DNA of 64,000 nucleotides from Jannaschia helgolandensis (GTDB lineage Bacteria; Pseudomonadota; Alphaproteobacteria; Rhodobacterales; Rhodobacteraceae), in assembly GCF_900109285.1 (NCBI RefSeq), contig NZ_FNZQ01000001.1, positions 1,207,001 to 1,271,000 on the forward strand, read 5' to 3'. Of this stretch, positions 47,691-57,567 are shown piece after piece (the first letter of the stretch is position 1; the number at the start of each line of letters is the position of its first letter). Position numbers and translations under genes: made by a program. The notes beneath the pieces were generated by a model. It was given only the letters and a program-made list of their open reading frames with translations, was not told the DNA's origin and did not search any database.

Positions 47691-48938
47691 GTGACCGCCC
47701 GCCCGGAAGCCCCGCCGCCGCAACCGTCCCGTCTGAAACCACGCACAGAGCGCGCACTGTCAATGCCGGAGTTCGTGGCGCTGATGGCTATGCTGTCCGC
47801 TACGATCGCGTTTTCCATCGATGCCATGCTGCCCGCCTTGCCGGAAATCGGCCGTGAGCTTTCGCCCGGTGCGCCCAATGCCGCTCAGTTGGTGATCGTC
47901 GCCTTCGTGTTCGGCATGGGGCTTGGCACATTGTTCGCCGGGCCGCTGTCGGATGCGCTGGGGCGCAAATGGGTGATGATCGGCGGTGCGGTCGTCTACT
48001 CCATCGCCGCCGCACTCGCCACCATCGCGCCCAGTCTGGAAATGCTGCTGGCCGTGCGCGTGTTGCAGGGGCTGGGGGCATCCGGTCCAAGGGTCGCGGC
48101 ACAGGCGATGGTGCGCGACCTTTATGCCGGCCGGGGGATGGCGCGTGTCGCCAGTTTCATAATGATGACCTTCACTCTTGTGCCCGCCATTGCGCCGCTG
48201 ATCGGCGCGTTCATCATCGCGGGCTTCGGCTGGCGCGGGGTATTCTGGGCCTTCGTCGTGTTCGCGACCATCTCGGGTCTCTGGCTGCTGATCCGTCAGC
48301 CCGAAACCCTGCCTGTCGGTTTGCGCCGTCCCCTGCGGATCGCGCAGCTGCGCGCGGCAGTGGTCGAGGTCTTTGTCCATCGTAACGTTCGCCGGGCGAT
48401 CATCATGCAGACGCTGGTGTTCGGCATCCTGTTTGCCACCATCATCAGCATACAGCCGATCTATGAATTCACTTTCGGTCGGGCTGATACGTTCCCGATC
48501 TGGTTCGGTCTGGTCGCCCTTCTGTCCGGAGGGGCGTCCTTTCTGAACGCATCGCTCGTCGGACGGTTGGGCATGCCGTATCTGGTAAGGCTTGCGCTGG
48601 CGTCGCATCTGGTGCTGTCGCTCGTGCTGGCCGCCGGGTGGGCCACGGGACTGACGCCCGAGGGCTGGCGCTTCGGCTTGTTCGTGGTCTGGCAGGTTGG
48701 CGTTTTCGCCATGGCGGGGCTGACCATCGGCAATCTGAACGCCATCGCGATGCAGCCGATGGGACATATCGCGGGGATGGCGTCGTCGGTGATTTCAGCC
48801 GTTTCCACCATTGTCGCCGTTTTCGTGGCCGCACCCATCGGGCTGGCGTTCAATGGCACGCCGGTGCCTCTGATGCTGGGGGTCGCTGTCTGCGCCGCGC
48901 TTGGTCTGTTGCTGGCGCGCAGGTTGCGGGAGCTATAG
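47691..48938 (+). CDS. MFS multidrug efflux transporter (Bcr/CflA type)
   Basis: This 415-residue protein has 12 predicted transmembrane helices and the drug:H+ antiporter features: the MFS loop motif GPLSDALGRKWVM between helices 2 and 3, a LQGLGASGPRVAAQAMVRD segment in helix 4-loop, and Bcr/CflA-like FSIDAMLPALPEI in helix 1. It would export drugs or metabolites across the inner membrane; the substrate is unknown. The start is a GTG at 47691, 7 bp after the DsbA-like gene; ATG 47763 is an alternative that begins just before helix 1. Confidence 0.88.
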   Translation: MTARPEAPPPQPSRLKPRTERALSMPEFVALMAMLSATIAFSIDAMLPALPEIGRELSPGAPNAAQLVIVAFVFGMGLGTLFAGPLSDALGRKWVMIGGAVVYSIAAALATIAPSLEMLLAVRVLQGLGASGPRVAAQAMVRDLYAGRGMARVASFIMMTFTLVPAIAPLIGAFIIAGFGWRGVFWAFVVFATISGLWLLIRQPETLPVGLRRPLRIAQLRAAVVEVFVHRNVRRAIIMQTLVFGILFATIISIQPIYEFTFGRADTFPIWFGLVALLSGGASFLNASLVGRLGMPYLVRLALASHLVLSLVLAAGWATGLTPEGWRFGLFVVWQVGVFAMAGLTIGNLNAIAMQPMGHIAGMASSVISAVSTIVAVFVAAPIGLAFNGTPVPLMLGVAVCAALGLLLARRLREL

Positions 48939-48960
48939 GGGGGGCCCCGGCGGTGCGCTC

Positions 48961-48990
48961 CGCCACAGTCCGCCACAGTCCGCCAGTGTC
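48961..48990. repeat. 10-bp tandem repeat, three copies
   Basis: CGCCACAGTC, CGCCACAGTC and CGCCAGTGTC lie end to end in the gap between the convergent MFS and mfd genes. Function unknown; a replication-slippage repeat is the simplest reading. Confidence 0.75.
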
Positions 48991-49079
48991 CGAAAGCCAA
49001 GAAAACTGAAGGCCCGACCAGAACCACGCTCGCGTTTTGACCAGAAGCATGTCCTCCGACTCACGGTCAGCAATAAAGG

Positions 49080-52000
49080 TCAATCCGTTCGCTGCTTGGC
49101 CGCCCCCGCGTGCACCGCCAGATCGCGGGCGATGGAGAATGCGCCTTTGATGCGGTCCGCCTCGGACGGAAACTCCGAAATGACGACCAGCTTGTCGCCC
49201 TTGATTCTGGCGGCGCCGTTTCTTGCCTTGATGAAATCAACCAGACCTTCGGGCCGTGCAAAGCGGTTGCCGTGAAATTCCACCGTTGCACCCCTGGCCC
49301 CGACGTTCAGCTTCTCGACACCCGCAGCCTTGCACATAGATTTGATGCGCACGATCCGCAGCAGGACATTCACTTCGCGGGGCAGAGGACCGAAACGGTC
49401 GATGAGTTCGGCGGCAAAGCCTTCCAGTTCGACTTTCCGATCCAGACCCGACAGGCGACGATAGAGACCCAGACGGGTATCCAGGTCGGTGACGTAGTCT
49501 TCGGGGATCAGGACCGGAACACCCAGATTGATCTGGGGTGACCAATCGTCGGACAGCGCATCGGGCAGGTCGGCCTTGCCGGATTTCAGCTTCTCGATCG
49601 TCTCCTCCAGCATGGATTGGTACAGCTCGAAGCCGACTTCGCGCATGTGGCCGGACTGTTCTTCGCCAATGATGTTGCCACCGCCACGCAGGTCCAGATC
49701 CTGGCTTGCAATGTTGAACCCGGCACCGAGCGCGTCGATAGACCCAAGCACCTTCAGGCGTCGCTCGGCCTGCGGCGTCAGCTTGGCGCGCGGTTTGGTG
49801 GTCAGGAACGCATAGGCGCGCGTCTTGGAGCGACCCACGCGCCCCCTGATCTGATAAAGCTGCGACAGGCCAAACATGTCGGCGCGCCAGATGATCATGG
49901 TATTGGCGGTCGGGATGTCGATGCCGCTCTCGATGATCGTCGTCGACAGCAGGACATCGTATTTGCCGTCGTAGAAGGCGTTCATCCGCTCGTCCAGATC
50001 TCCTGCCGCAAGCTGTCCGTGGGCAATCACATAGGTCAGTTCCGGCAGTTGTTCGCGCAGGAACGCTTCCATGTCAGGCAGGTCGGTGATGCGGGGGACG
50101 ACCATGAAGGATTGCCCGCCGCGATAATGTTCGCGCAGCAATGCTTCGCGGGTCTGGACGGTGTCGAATTCGGACACATAGGTACGGATGGCAAGACGGT
50201 CTATCGGCGGTGTGCCGATGATCGACAGATCGCGCACGCCGGTCAGCGACATCTGCAACGTGCGCGGAATCGGCGTGGCGGACAGGGTCAGAACGTGAAT
50301 ATCGGACCGCATTTCCTTGAGGCGTTCCTTGTGGGTGACGCCGAAATGCTGTTCCTCGTCGATAATCAACAGGCCAAGCTCGGCGAATTTTACCTGCTTT
50401 GCCAGCAGGGCGTGGGTGCCAATGGCGATGTCGACGGTTCCATCCGTCAGACCGGCGCGGGTCGCGTTGGCATCCTTGGTGGTCACGAACCGCGACAGCT
50501 GCCGCACCTTGATCGGCAGTCCGCGAAACCGGTCCTGAAACGACTTGGCGTGTTGCCGTGCCAGCAGGGTCGTCGGTGCGATGACGGCCACCTGTTTGCC
50601 GGCGGTGACCGCGATGAAGGCAGCGCGCATCGCTACCTCGGTCTTGCCAAAGCCCACATCGCCGACAACAAGCCGGTCCATCGGACGGCCCGAGGCGAGG
50701 TCTTCGGCCACGTCCTCGATGGCCTGTAACTGATCGTCGGTTTCCTCGTAGGGGAAGCGGGCGGCGAAGGTTTCCCACATGTCGCGGGGTGCCTCCAGAA
50801 TGGGTGCCTTGCGCAGGGCACGTTCCGCCGCGATCCGCATCAGGCGTTCGGCGATCTGGCGGATGCGTTCCTTCAGGCGGGCCTTGCGGGCCTGCCATGC
50901 GCCGCCGCCCAACTTGTCGAGAAGACCTTCTTCCTGCCCGTATCGGGACAGCAGTTCAATATTCTCGACCGGCAGGAACAGGCGGTCGCCGCCCGCGTAT
51001 TCCAGCGCCAGACATTCATGCGGCGCGCCCGCCGCCGTGACCGTCTCCAGCCCGATGAACCGTCCGACACCATGATCGACGTGAACGACCAGATCGCCCA
51101 TTGACAGGGCCTGCGCCTCGGTCAGGAAGTTCTCGGCACGGCGTTTCTTTTTTTTGCCGCGGATCAGGCGTTCGCCCAGCACGTCCTGTTCTGAAATCAC
51201 CGTCAGCCTGTCCTTGCCGACAGGCCCCTCCCAGCCCCGATCCAGCGCCCAGATCGCCAGCCCGACTTCGCCCTTGGCAACGTCTTCCAGTCGCTTGACG
51301 GCACGGGTACCGGTGACGCCCTGATCTTCAAGCAATCCTTGCAGACGTTCGCGCGCGCCGCCGGAATAGGATGCGATCACAACGCCGCCATCGGCCCGTT
51401 TGGCGGCGATGTGGTCGGCAAGCGCGCCGAACAGGCTCACATCCTCCAGCTGCCGTTCGGGCGCGAAGCTGCGACCGATCCGCCCACCCGCGTCGATGAC
51501 ACCCGGGCCGGGGGCAGCGGGTAGAGGGTTCAGATGCAGCGTGCGGTGGGAGGCCAGTGCGACATCGAGGTCTTCGGGGCGCAAATACAAGGTCTCGGGC
51601 CGGGCGGGTTTATATACGCTGTCGACGCGCCCCTTGGCCTGCATCGCCTCGCGCCGATTATCATACATATCGGCGATCTGAATCCATCGGTCGGCGTGAT
51701 GCGCGGGCGTGGCGTCGTCCAGCACAAAGGTCGCGTCGGGCAGATAATCGGGCAAAGTCTCCAGCGTTTCGTGGAAGAACGGCAGCCAGTGTTCCGCGCC
51801 CTGTGGTTTCTTGCCAGCGCTGACCGCTTCGTAGAGCGGGTCGTCAGTGCCCGCCGCCCCGAACTCGATGCGATAGGTCTGACGGAATCGGGTGATCGCC
51901 GGACCGTCCAGGATGACTTCGGAAACCGGCGCAAGTTCGATCATCTTCAATTGATCGGTCGTGCGCTGCGTCACCGGATCGAAGCGGCGCAGCCCGTCCA

Positions 52001-52562
52001 GCGTGTCGCCGAACAGGTCCAGACGCACTGGCGCAGGCTGACCCGGGGGCCAGATGTCGATGATACCGCCGCGCGGCGACCAGTCGCCCGGCTCAACCAC
52101 GGTGGGGGTCTGGGTAAAACCCATGCGGACAAGGAACAGGCGCAAGGCATCCTCGTCGATGCGCTGATTCAGACGGGCGGCAAAGCCCGCACCTTTCAGT
52201 GTCGCGCGCGCAGGCATACGCTGCGTCAGCGCAGACAGCGTCGTCAGCAAGATGAATTCACCGGTGAACCCATGCGCCAGCGCCGTCAGCGTCGCCATAC
52301 GCGTGGCGCTGATTTCGGCAGCGGGACTAAGCCGGTCATAGGGCAGGCAGTCCCATGCAGGAAAGCGCAACACGGTGACGCCCGATTGGTGCGCACGGAT
52401 TGCAGCGGCCATTGCCTCGGCCCGTTTGTCGTCGCGGGCGACATGAACGACAGGTTTGCCGCTTTCCAGTTCGCGCAACAAAACACGGGCGTCGAAACCC
52501 TCGGGCGCGCCGCCGACGCGGATATGGCCTTGCGGCAAAGGAGAGAAGGCGGTGTCGGGCAT
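49080..52562 (-). CDS. mfd: Transcription-repair coupling factor Mfd
   Basis: Mfd displaces RNA polymerase stalled at lesions and recruits UvrA. The 1160-residue protein has the UvrB-homology N-terminal module, the RNA-polymerase-interacting domain with [19 protein letters not shown] (about 480-500), the RecG-type motor with Walker [10 protein letters not shown] (about 632-640) and the DEEQ box (about 730), motif VI region [14 protein letters not shown], and the C-terminal UvrA-blocking domain (YEITL-less, ending TRFG... type [16 protein letters not shown]). It is intact and of family length. Convergent with the MFS gene. Confidence 0.96.
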   Translation of the reverse strand: MPDTAFSPLPQGHIRVGGAPEGFDARVLLRELESGKPVVHVARDDKRAEAMAAAIRAHQSGVTVLRFPAWDCLPYDRLSPAAEISATRMATLTALAHGFTGEFILLTTLSALTQRMPARATLKGAGFAARLNQRIDEDALRLFLVRMGFTQTPTVVEPGDWSPRGGIIDIWPPGQPAPVRLDLFGDTLDGLRRFDPVTQRTTDQLKMIELAPVSEVILDGPAITRFRQTYRIEFGAAGTDDPLYEAVSAGKKPQGAEHWLPFFHETLETLPDYLPDATFVLDDATPAHHADRWIQIADMYDNRREAMQAKGRVDSVYKPARPETLYLRPEDLDVALASHRTLHLNPLPAAPGPGVIDAGGRIGRSFAPERQLEDVSLFGALADHIAAKRADGGVVIASYSGGARERLQGLLEDQGVTGTRAVKRLEDVAKGEVGLAIWALDRGWEGPVGKDRLTVISEQDVLGERLIRGKKKKRRAENFLTEAQALSMGDLVVHVDHGVGRFIGLETVTAAGAPHECLALEYAGGDRLFLPVENIELLSRYGQEEGLLDKLGGGAWQARKARLKERIRQIAERLMRIAAERALRKAPILEAPRDMWETFAARFPYEETDDQLQAIEDVAEDLASGRPMDRLVVGDVGFGKTEVAMRAAFIAVTAGKQVAVIAPTTLLARQHAKSFQDRFRGLPIKVRQLSRFVTTKDANATRAGLTDGTVDIAIGTHALLAKQVKFAELGLLIIDEEQHFGVTHKERLKEMRSDIHVLTLSATPIPRTLQMSLTGVRDLSIIGTPPIDRLAIRTYVSEFDTVQTREALLREHYRGGQSFMVVPRITDLPDMEAFLREQLPELTYVIAHGQLAAGDLDERMNAFYDGKYDVLLSTTIIESGIDIPTANTMIIWRADMFGLSQLYQIRGRVGRSKTRAYAFLTTKPRAKLTPQAERRLKVLGSIDALGAGFNIASQDLDLRGGGNIIGEEQSGHMREVGFELYQSMLEETIEKLKSGKADLPDALSDDWSPQINLGVPVLIPEDYVTDLDTRLGLYRRLSGLDRKVELEGFAAELIDRFGPLPREVNVLLRIVRIKSMCKAAGVEKLNVGARGATVEFHGNRFARPEGLVDFIKARNGAARIKGDKLVVISEFPSEADRIKGAFSIARDLAVHAGAAKQRTD

Positions 52563-52615
52563 CCGCGTCAGGTAACGGCGCCGGCGCGGGTGTCAACCAT
52601 GCGCCATACCCGTAT

Positions 52616-53143
52616 TCATATTCCCAGGACGTTGGCGCTCAGATTGACCCACATGCCCCACATCGATGTGACGAAGATCGACACGATGCCAAGGAACTGG
52701 ATCAGACGTCGGGTGCGGAACAGAAGGTTGCCCAGATCTGACGCGTCCAACCCGTCGACCTTGCGGGCAGCGCGCAGGGTGACCCACGCAACAAGCATCA
52801 GCGGCAGGAACAGCAGCAGGATCGCCTGCGCGAATTCCACCCGATACAGAAAACCCAGCAGGGCCAGCATCGTGACCAGAAAGAAACTAAAGGCGGTTGT
52901 GATCAGGCCGGTTTCTTCGGCGATGAACAGAATGCGACGAGCATGGATGTTGGCCAGCACATGCATGTCCTCCAGCGACTGCTCGTTCCCTCTGGCCGCT
53001 CGGCGCACCATGTCGAAAGGCACGCCCACGACCCAATGCGATGCCGTTGACCACAGCACGGCGAGCGCGATCCAGAACCAAAGGTTCGAGAAGGACCTAA
53101 AGTCGATGGCTTCGAGAGCCAGTTCCAGGAAAAGAAAATCCAA
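52616..53143 (-). CDS. Integral membrane protein of unknown function
   Basis: This 175-residue protein has about four hydrophobic segments (about residues 18-40, 75-95, 100-120 and 145-170) with a polar loop GNEQSLEDMHVLANIHARR in the middle. Proteins starting with a similar DFRSFSNLWFWI motif are widespread in Rhodobacterales and are often labelled as a component of the SufBCD complex; I see nothing in the sequence that supports an Fe-S role. It lies upstream of mfd on the same strand with about 50 bp between, and diverges from hemB. Confidence 0.75.
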   Translation of the reverse strand: MDFLFLELALEAIDFRSFSNLWFWIALAVLWSTASHWVVGVPFDMVRRAARGNEQSLEDMHVLANIHARRILFIAEETGLITTAFSFFLVTMLALLGFLYRVEFAQAILLLFLPLMLVAWVTLRAARKVDGLDASDLGNLLFRTRRLIQFLGIVSIFVTSMWGMWVNLSANVLGI

Positions 53144-53270
53144 GGTTCAGCTTGATCCATAGCAACCGTCGCACCCATGTCGCCCACGCAAGGGTGGATG
53201 GCAAGTCGGGCGGCGGTTGAACCCAGCCTCCGGTCGTGCGACCGAAGGGCAACTGTCACAAAGGTACATC

Positions 53271-54281
53271 ATGACGGCCAAGTCTGCGCCCGGATTCCCT
53301 GCCTCCCGCCCCCGTCGTCTGCGCCGGACCCCGGCGCTGCGGGCGCTGGTCCGAGAGGACCGGCTGTCGGTCGACGACCTGATCTGGCCCGTTTTCGTCT
53401 GCGACGGTGACAACGCGACACAGGAAATCGCGTCGATGCCGGGCGTGATCCGCCGGTCCGTTGACCTGACCGTGGAAGCGGCGGCCGAAGCGCAGGCGGC
53501 TGGCATTCGCGCGATCTGTCTGTTTCCCTATACAGACGGCACCCTCAAGACCGACGATTGCGCCGAGGCATGGAACCCCGAGAACCTGTCCAACCGTGCC
53601 ACCCGTGCGATCAAGGCCGCCGTGCCCGACATCGCGATCATGACGGACGTGGCGCTGGACCCATATAACGCGCAGGGTCACGACGGCATTCTGCGCGACG
53701 GCGTCATCGTAAACGACGACTCGGTAGCGGCTCTGGTCAAAATGGCCATGGCACAGGCCGAAGCAGGGGCCGATATTCTGGGACCATCGGACATGATGGA
53801 CGGTCGCATCGGCGCGATCCGTAGTGCCTTGGAAGACGCGGGCCTGTGCGATGTGACGATCATGTCCTATGCTGCCAAATACGCCTCGGCCTTCTATGGT
53901 CCGTTCCGGGATGCGGTGGGGGCGTCGGGTGCATTGAAGGGTGACAAGAAGACCTATCAACTGGATCCGCTGAATGCCGATGAAGGTCTGCGTTGCGTCG
54001 CCCGCGATATTGCCGAGGGCGCGGATATGGTCATGGTCAAGCCGGGTATGCCCTATCTGGACCTTTGCGCGAAGGTGAAGGATCGTTTTGGCGTGCCGAC
54101 CTTTGCCTATCAGGTGTCGGGAGAATACGCGATGATCCGGGCGGCGGCGGGAAACGGATGGATCGATGGGGAAAAGGCCATGATGGAGAGCCTGATGGCG
54201 TTCCGCCGGGCCGGTTGCGACGGTGTGCTGACCTATTTCGCGCCCGAGGCGGCGCGGCTGATCCGGGCCGGATGGGAATAG
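53271..54281 (+). CDS. hemB: Delta-aminolevulinic acid dehydratase (porphobilinogen synthase)
   Basis: HemB condenses two 5-aminolevulinate into porphobilinogen. The 336-residue protein contains both Schiff-base lysines (MSYAAKYASAFYGPFRDA and MVMVKPGMPYLD). The metal region reads TDVALDPYNAQGHDG, the Asp-rich version without the zinc Cys triad, so it should be a Mg/K-dependent, zinc-independent HemB like that of Rhodobacter and Pseudomonas. The ATG at 53271 follows CACAAAGGTACATC. An 8-bp inverted repeat (54329-54350) lies 47 bp after the stop. Confidence 0.96.
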   Translation: MTAKSAPGFPASRPRRLRRTPALRALVREDRLSVDDLIWPVFVCDGDNATQEIASMPGVIRRSVDLTVEAAAEAQAAGIRAICLFPYTDGTLKTDDCAEAWNPENLSNRATRAIKAAVPDIAIMTDVALDPYNAQGHDGILRDGVIVNDDSVAALVKMAMAQAEAGADILGPSDMMDGRIGAIRSALEDAGLCDVTIMSYAAKYASAFYGPFRDAVGASGALKGDKKTYQLDPLNADEGLRCVARDIAEGADMVMVKPGMPYLDLCAKVKDRFGVPTFAYQVSGEYAMIRAAAGNGWIDGEKAMMESLMAFRRAGCDGVLTYFAPEAARLIRAGWE

Positions 54282-54328
54282 AACAATGGCGGCGAACCTT
54301 TGCCTATATCGTCGCGACTGCGCGTAAG

Positions 54329-54350
54329 GCTTGCAAACCTGCTTGCAAGC
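54329..54350. repeat. Inverted repeat in the hemB-cspA gap
   Basis: GCTTGCAA (54329-54336) and TTGCAAGC (54343-54350) form a perfect 8-bp stem with a 6-nt loop, 125 bp ahead of the cspA start. There is no T-run, so it is not a standard terminator. It could be an operator or part of a long cspA leader. Confidence 0.5.
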
Positions 54351-54474
54351 GGCCATGTGGGAGTTGCGACGTTATCCATATCGACGACACCTTCTTAAGG
54401 CTCAGTCTTTCGATCTTGCACTGACGCTAGCCGACCTGCCGCATCCTGTGGGCAGTTTAAGAAGGAGATCGACG

Positions 54475-54681
54475 ATGGCTACTGGCACCGTCAAATGGTT
54501 CAATACTACTAAAGGCTTCGGCTTCATCGCCCCCGACGGCGGCAGCAAGGACGTGTTCGTGCACATCTCTGCTGTTGAGCGCGCGGGCCTGACCGGTCTG
54601 GCCGACAACCAAAAAGTCACATTCGATATCGAGCCCGGCCGTGACGGCCGCGAGAGCGCGACCAACATCGAACTGGCCTGA
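54475..54681 (+). CDS. cspA: Cold-shock-domain protein
   Basis: This 68-residue OB-fold protein is a classic CspA-type RNA chaperone. RNP1 KGFGFIAP and RNP2 DVFVHIS are intact, with the start [10 protein letters not shown]. The ribosome-binding site AAGAAGGAG is strong (8-nt spacing). The 193-bp gap after hemB could hold a long 5' leader, the usual place of temperature control in cspA genes, but I cannot predict the fold with confidence. Two hairpins follow the stop (54687-54704 and 54715-54742). Confidence 0.96.
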   Translation: MATGTVKWFNTTKGFGFIAPDGGSKDVFVHISAVERAGLTGLADNQKVTFDIEPGRDGRESATNIELA

Positions 54682-54686
54682 TTTTC

Positions 54687-54742
54687 GAACCCTTTCGAGG
54701 GTTCCGACAGTCTGAAAGGCGTCCCGGAAACGGGGCGCCTTT
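54687..54742 (+). terminator. Double-hairpin terminator after cspA
   Basis: First hairpin: GAACCCT (54687-54693)/AGGGTTC (54698-54704) closing a TTCG tetraloop. Second: AAAGGCGTCCC (54715-54725)/GGGGCGCCTTT (54732-54742), 11 pairs with one wobble, followed by further T. The second is a textbook intrinsic terminator; the first may protect the mRNA 3' end. Confidence 0.92.
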
Positions 54743-55115
54743 TTCGATTCAGACCGATGCGGATCGACCTTACCGGACTGCCTGCTCACTTTTCCGACTT
54801 TGATCGTTTCGTCTGAATCGGCAAGCCGGAATGCAGATCTCCTTATGCGATTCGCTTCGCAGTCTGATGTTGATCGGCCTGTGCCGCTGCGGCGGGAACA
54901 AGCCGGAAATCACGGGCTCGATGAAGGCTTTTCCGCCGAGGTTTCCGGGCGCGATTTTTCGGGCAGGAAAGTGCGCAGGAACGGGGCAGTAAGGAGCGAG
55001 GTTGTGCACGAAAAGGGACGGATGATCACTTGGGGAAGCATCGATGACGGCGTTGCGTCCAAATGGGAGCGGGTAGAGAGATCAACCCCTTTGTAATCCA
55101 AACTGGAGAAGAACG
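54743..55115. other. Gap between cspA terminator and the EF-hand gene
   Basis: About 370 bp without a supported gene. A 79-codon minus-strand frame (54770-55009) lacks a ribosome-binding site and any recognisable product. The promoter of the EF-hand gene should be near 55000-55080; I see no confident -35/-10 pair. Confidence 0.5.
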
Positions 55116-55346
55116 ATGAAAAGCATTCTTGCGACAGCTGCTGCCGTCCTTGCCCTTGCCGCCCCGTCCTGGGCGCAGAGCGCAATGGATACCGATGGCG
55201 ATGGATACGTCTCGATGGAAGAGCTTCAGACCGCCTATCCGGATATGACTGCGGACAACTTCGCCGCGATGGACACCGATGCAGATGGGTTGCTGAGCGA
55301 AGAAGAAGTTCAGGCCGCACAGGACTCTGGTGCGCTGCCGTCCTGA
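55116..55346 (+). CDS. Small secreted EF-hand protein
   Basis: This 76-residue precursor has a Sec signal peptide (ILATAAAVLALAAPSWAQS, cleavage about residue 21) and two EF-hand calcium loops: DTDGDGYVSMEE (about 25-36) and DTDADGLLSEEE (about 53-64), with Asp at positions 1, 3 and 5 and Glu at 12. It is therefore a calmodulin-like, calcium-binding periplasmic peptide; similar small EF-hand proteins are common in marine alphaproteobacteria, with unknown roles. GGAGAAGAACG gives the ribosome-binding site. A strong terminator follows. Confidence 0.88.
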   Translation: MKSILATAAAVLALAAPSWAQSAMDTDGDGYVSMEELQTAYPDMTADNFAAMDTDADGLLSEEEVQAAQDSGALPS

Positions 55347-55387
55347 CGCGACACTGACCGGGTTGGATGGCCCGATCTGACAATATG

Positions 55388-55413
55388 ACGCCCGGATCAA
55401 GCGGTCCGGGCGT
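55388..55413 (+). terminator. Intrinsic terminator of the EF-hand gene
   Basis: ACGCCCGGA (55388-55396) pairs perfectly with TCCGGGCGT (55405-55413) over an 8-nt loop and runs into TTTT. Confidence 0.92.
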
Positions 55414-55578
55414 TTTTGCCGGGCAATAGCCTGACGCCGCGCAATCAGGTCCAGGAGCAGGAGCCTCGTGCCCCTGCCATTGCGGGTATGCACCGCCGTG
55501 CCTTGTTACAGATCAAAGGACATGGCAGTTTTCGAACAAGCGGCGACTGCACCACATTTTTTCGGACATTTCCTGGCC

Positions 55579-56331
55579 ATGGCCCACATGGATTTTTTAC
55601 TTGCGACCTCGGACTGTTCGTCCTGTCCGATCCGGCACCGGGCCGTCTGTGCCTCTTGCAACGGGGCGGAACTGAACCGCTTGTCCGACATGAAGTCCTA
55701 TCGATCGTGCAAGGCGGGCGAGGTCATCGCTCTGGAAGGCGGAGTGCTGCCGTTCGTCGCCTCGATCGTCACCGGCTGTGCGACGTTGACGCAATCGCTG
55801 GAAGACGGGCGGATGCAAATGGTCGGGCTTTTGCTGCCATCGGACTTTCTGGGCCGTCCGGGCCGTGCCACCGCACCGTTCGAAGTCGTCGCGGTCACGG
55901 ATACGACGCTGTGCGTGTTCGAACGCCTGGCCTTCGAGCGGATGATGGCGGAAACGCCGCATGTGGCGGATCGCCTTCTGAAAATGGCGTTGGATGAATT
56001 GGACGCGGCGCGTGATTGGATGCTGCTGCTGGGCCGCAAGACCGCACGCGAAAAGGTCGCGACGCTGCTGGCGATTATTCTGCGCCGCGCCCCCTCGGCA
56101 GCCTTTCCGTTGCGCGCGGAACTTCCCCTCTCGCGGGAAGCGATGGCGACTTATCTGGGTTTGACCATCGAAACCGTGAGCCGCCAGATGACCGCCCTTC
56201 GCAAGGACGGGTTCATCCGCCTTGAAGGCACACGCGGCATTGTCTGTGGCGATCTGCCCTCGTTGATATCCGTGACGGGCGATGACACAGTAATATTGTC
56301 TGACTATGGCCGGGACGACCGATCCGCTTGA
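55579..56331 (+). CDS. fnrL: FnrL-type oxygen-sensing Crp/Fnr regulator
   Basis: FnrL switches on microaerobic/anaerobic genes through an oxygen-labile 4Fe-4S cluster. The protein (about 250 residues) has the N-terminal cluster Cys set C-SS-C-PIRHRAV-C-AS-C, the cyclic-nucleotide-binding-like barrel with an internal Cys (VTGCATLTQ), the long dimer helix and the HTH LSREAMATYLGLTIETVSRQM, whose E-SR contacts recognise FNR boxes. The start is unsure: ATG 55522, 55579 and 55588 are all in frame; 55579 gives the usual short N-terminus. No FNR box is seen upstream. Its usual partners (ccoNOPQ, hemN) are absent, but a fixH fragment lies 335 bp downstream. Confidence 0.9.
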   Translation: MAHMDFLLATSDCSSCPIRHRAVCASCNGAELNRLSDMKSYRSCKAGEVIALEGGVLPFVASIVTGCATLTQSLEDGRMQMVGLLLPSDFLGRPGRATAPFEVVAVTDTTLCVFERLAFERMMAETPHVADRLLKMALDELDAARDWMLLLGRKTAREKVATLLAIILRRAPSAAFPLRAELPLSREAMATYLGLTIETVSRQMTALRKDGFIRLEGTRGIVCGDLPSLISVTGDDTVILSDYGRDDRSA

Positions 56332-56445
56332 TCTGAATCAGGGCTGACGACGGTCGAGCATGCGACCCCTCCTGTGAAGGCGGGAAGGGACCGGTATGTT
56401 CGACTGTCTGAAGTTCATTGAGCTTGTAGCGTTTTCGTGCTGATC

Positions 56446-56587
56446 CTATTTCCGGTTCAGCAGGTTCGGCGCGATGTTAGAGCGGTGATTGCTGTCGGTC
56501 GTTGCTTTTTTGCTCGCACGGCACCCCGCTCGCCAACGCCACGCGAACTGCTTCGATACTGAATTCGGGGGAAGATTTCGATGCCAA
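56446..56587 (-). pseudogene. IS3-family transposase remnant (orfA start fused to orfB fragment)
   Basis: Reading the minus strand, AAAGGAGAAGTATC precedes a TTG at 56587 that opens MASKSSPEFSIEAVRVALASG, which resembles the beginning of an IS3-family OrfA. In a shifted frame 40 bp further, the sequence reads KATTDSNHRSNIAPNLLNR and stops (TAG 56446-56448); this is the well-known TTDSNH-x-APNLLNR motif just before the DDE domain of IS3-family OrfB. Most of the element, including the helix-turn-helix body of OrfA and the catalytic core, is missing. No terminal inverted repeats were found. It is a dead remnant. Confidence 0.7.
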
Positions 56588-56665
56588 GATACTTCTCCTT
56601 TGCGGCAAAATACCAAGCCAAAGGAACGGAAAAAATTCCGCGACAGGTCCAATATGGCCTTGTAA

Positions 56666-56869
56666 CAGTTCGATACCGACCGCGGTGCACAGGAAGCGCT
56701 GGGCTGGGCGGTTTTACTTGATCACGACGGCGATCGCCTGCACCTTGCCATCACCGATACGGACGGCGAACCTGTTCATCACGGAATCGTCGCCGCTACG
56801 CTGGGTCGCGCCACGACGGTCGCGCAGGATTGCACTCCGGACTTCGATTGGAATGACACAGGTCGCTAA
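56666..56869 (+). pseudogene. Fragment of fixH/ccoH (cbb3 oxidase assembly)
   Basis: A 67-codon open stretch with no start codon follows an in-frame TAA and ends TAA at 56867-56869. It reads QFDTDRGAQEALGW, then ITDTDGEPV and ATLGRATTVAQD, which fits the periplasmic domain of FixH/CcoH as I remember it from Rhodobacter-type cco clusters. The N-terminal transmembrane part and the C-terminal end are missing. FixH helps assemble the copper/haem cbb3 oxidase and its operon is a normal neighbour and target of fnrL, so this looks like the scar of a lost ccoGHIS locus. Confidence 0.6.
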
Positions 56870-56919
56870 CTGTTCTGGGTCGGTCAAGGTGACGGACAGG
56901 ATAAACCCGTAATATGCCC

Positions 56920-57567
56920 TTACGCCCCAACGCCAATCGGGCAGGTAACACCGGTTCCGCCGATCCCGCAGTATCCGCGTGGATTTTTCGACAGGTACTG
57001 CTGATGGTATTCCTCGGCCACGTAGAAAGCCGGGGCATCCACGATCTCGGTCGTGATTTCGCCGTAGCCTGCATCGCGTAGTCGGGGGGCGAATGCCTCG
57101 GATGCGGCCTTGGCCGCCTGCATCTGCGCGTTGGAATAGGCATAGATACCGGAGCGGTATTGCGTGCCGCGATCGTTGCCCTGCCGCATGCCCTGGGTCG
57201 GGTCGTGGCCTTCCCAGAAAACGCGCAACAGATCATCATACGTCACAACGGAGGGGTCATAGATCACGCGGACGACTTCATTATGGCCGGTGCGGCCCGA
57301 ACAGACCTCGTCGTAAGTGGGGTTCGGGGTGTGCCCCCCGGCATAGCCGACCAGCGTCATGTGGACGCCGGGGGTCTGCCAGAACATGCGTTCAACGCCC
57401 CAGAAACAGCCCATGCCAAACATGGCTTCTTCCATATCTTCGGGTACGTCGTTGGACAGGGGTGTGCCGAAGACATGGTGCGTCTCGGCGGTGGAGATCG
57501 GCGTGTCTCGTCCGGGCAGGGCGGCATCTTTGGCGATCAATTCGGACTTCTGGCGTTGAAATAGCAT
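56920..57567 (-). CDS. msrA: Peptide-methionine (S)-S-oxide reductase
   Basis: MsrA reduces S-methionine sulfoxide. The 215-residue protein has the catalytic motif [12 protein letters not shown] (Cys about residue 53), [37 protein letters not shown] and a resolving Cys near the C-terminus ([10 protein letters not shown]). There is no signal peptide, so it is cytoplasmic, unlike the Tat-exported MsrB at 10 kb. The start at 57567 follows AAAGGAGTGCTAAAG; an in-frame start at 57744 is less likely. Confidence 0.96.
   Translation of the reverse strand: MLFQRQKSELIAKDAALPGRDTPISTAETHHVFGTPLSNDVPEDMEEAMFGMGCFWGVERMFWQTPGVHMTLVGYAGGHTPNPTYDEVCSGRTGHNEVVRVIYDPSVVTYDDLLRVFWEGHDPTQGMRQGNDRGTQYRSGIYAYSNAQMQAAKAASEAFAPRLRDAGYGEITTEIVDAPAFYVAEEYHQQYLSKNPRGYCGIGGTGVTCPIGVGA

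Noticed and set aside
54770-55009. 79-codon minus-strand frame after cspA
   Set aside because: No ribosome-binding site, no recognisable product, Arg/Pro-rich shadow-like composition.
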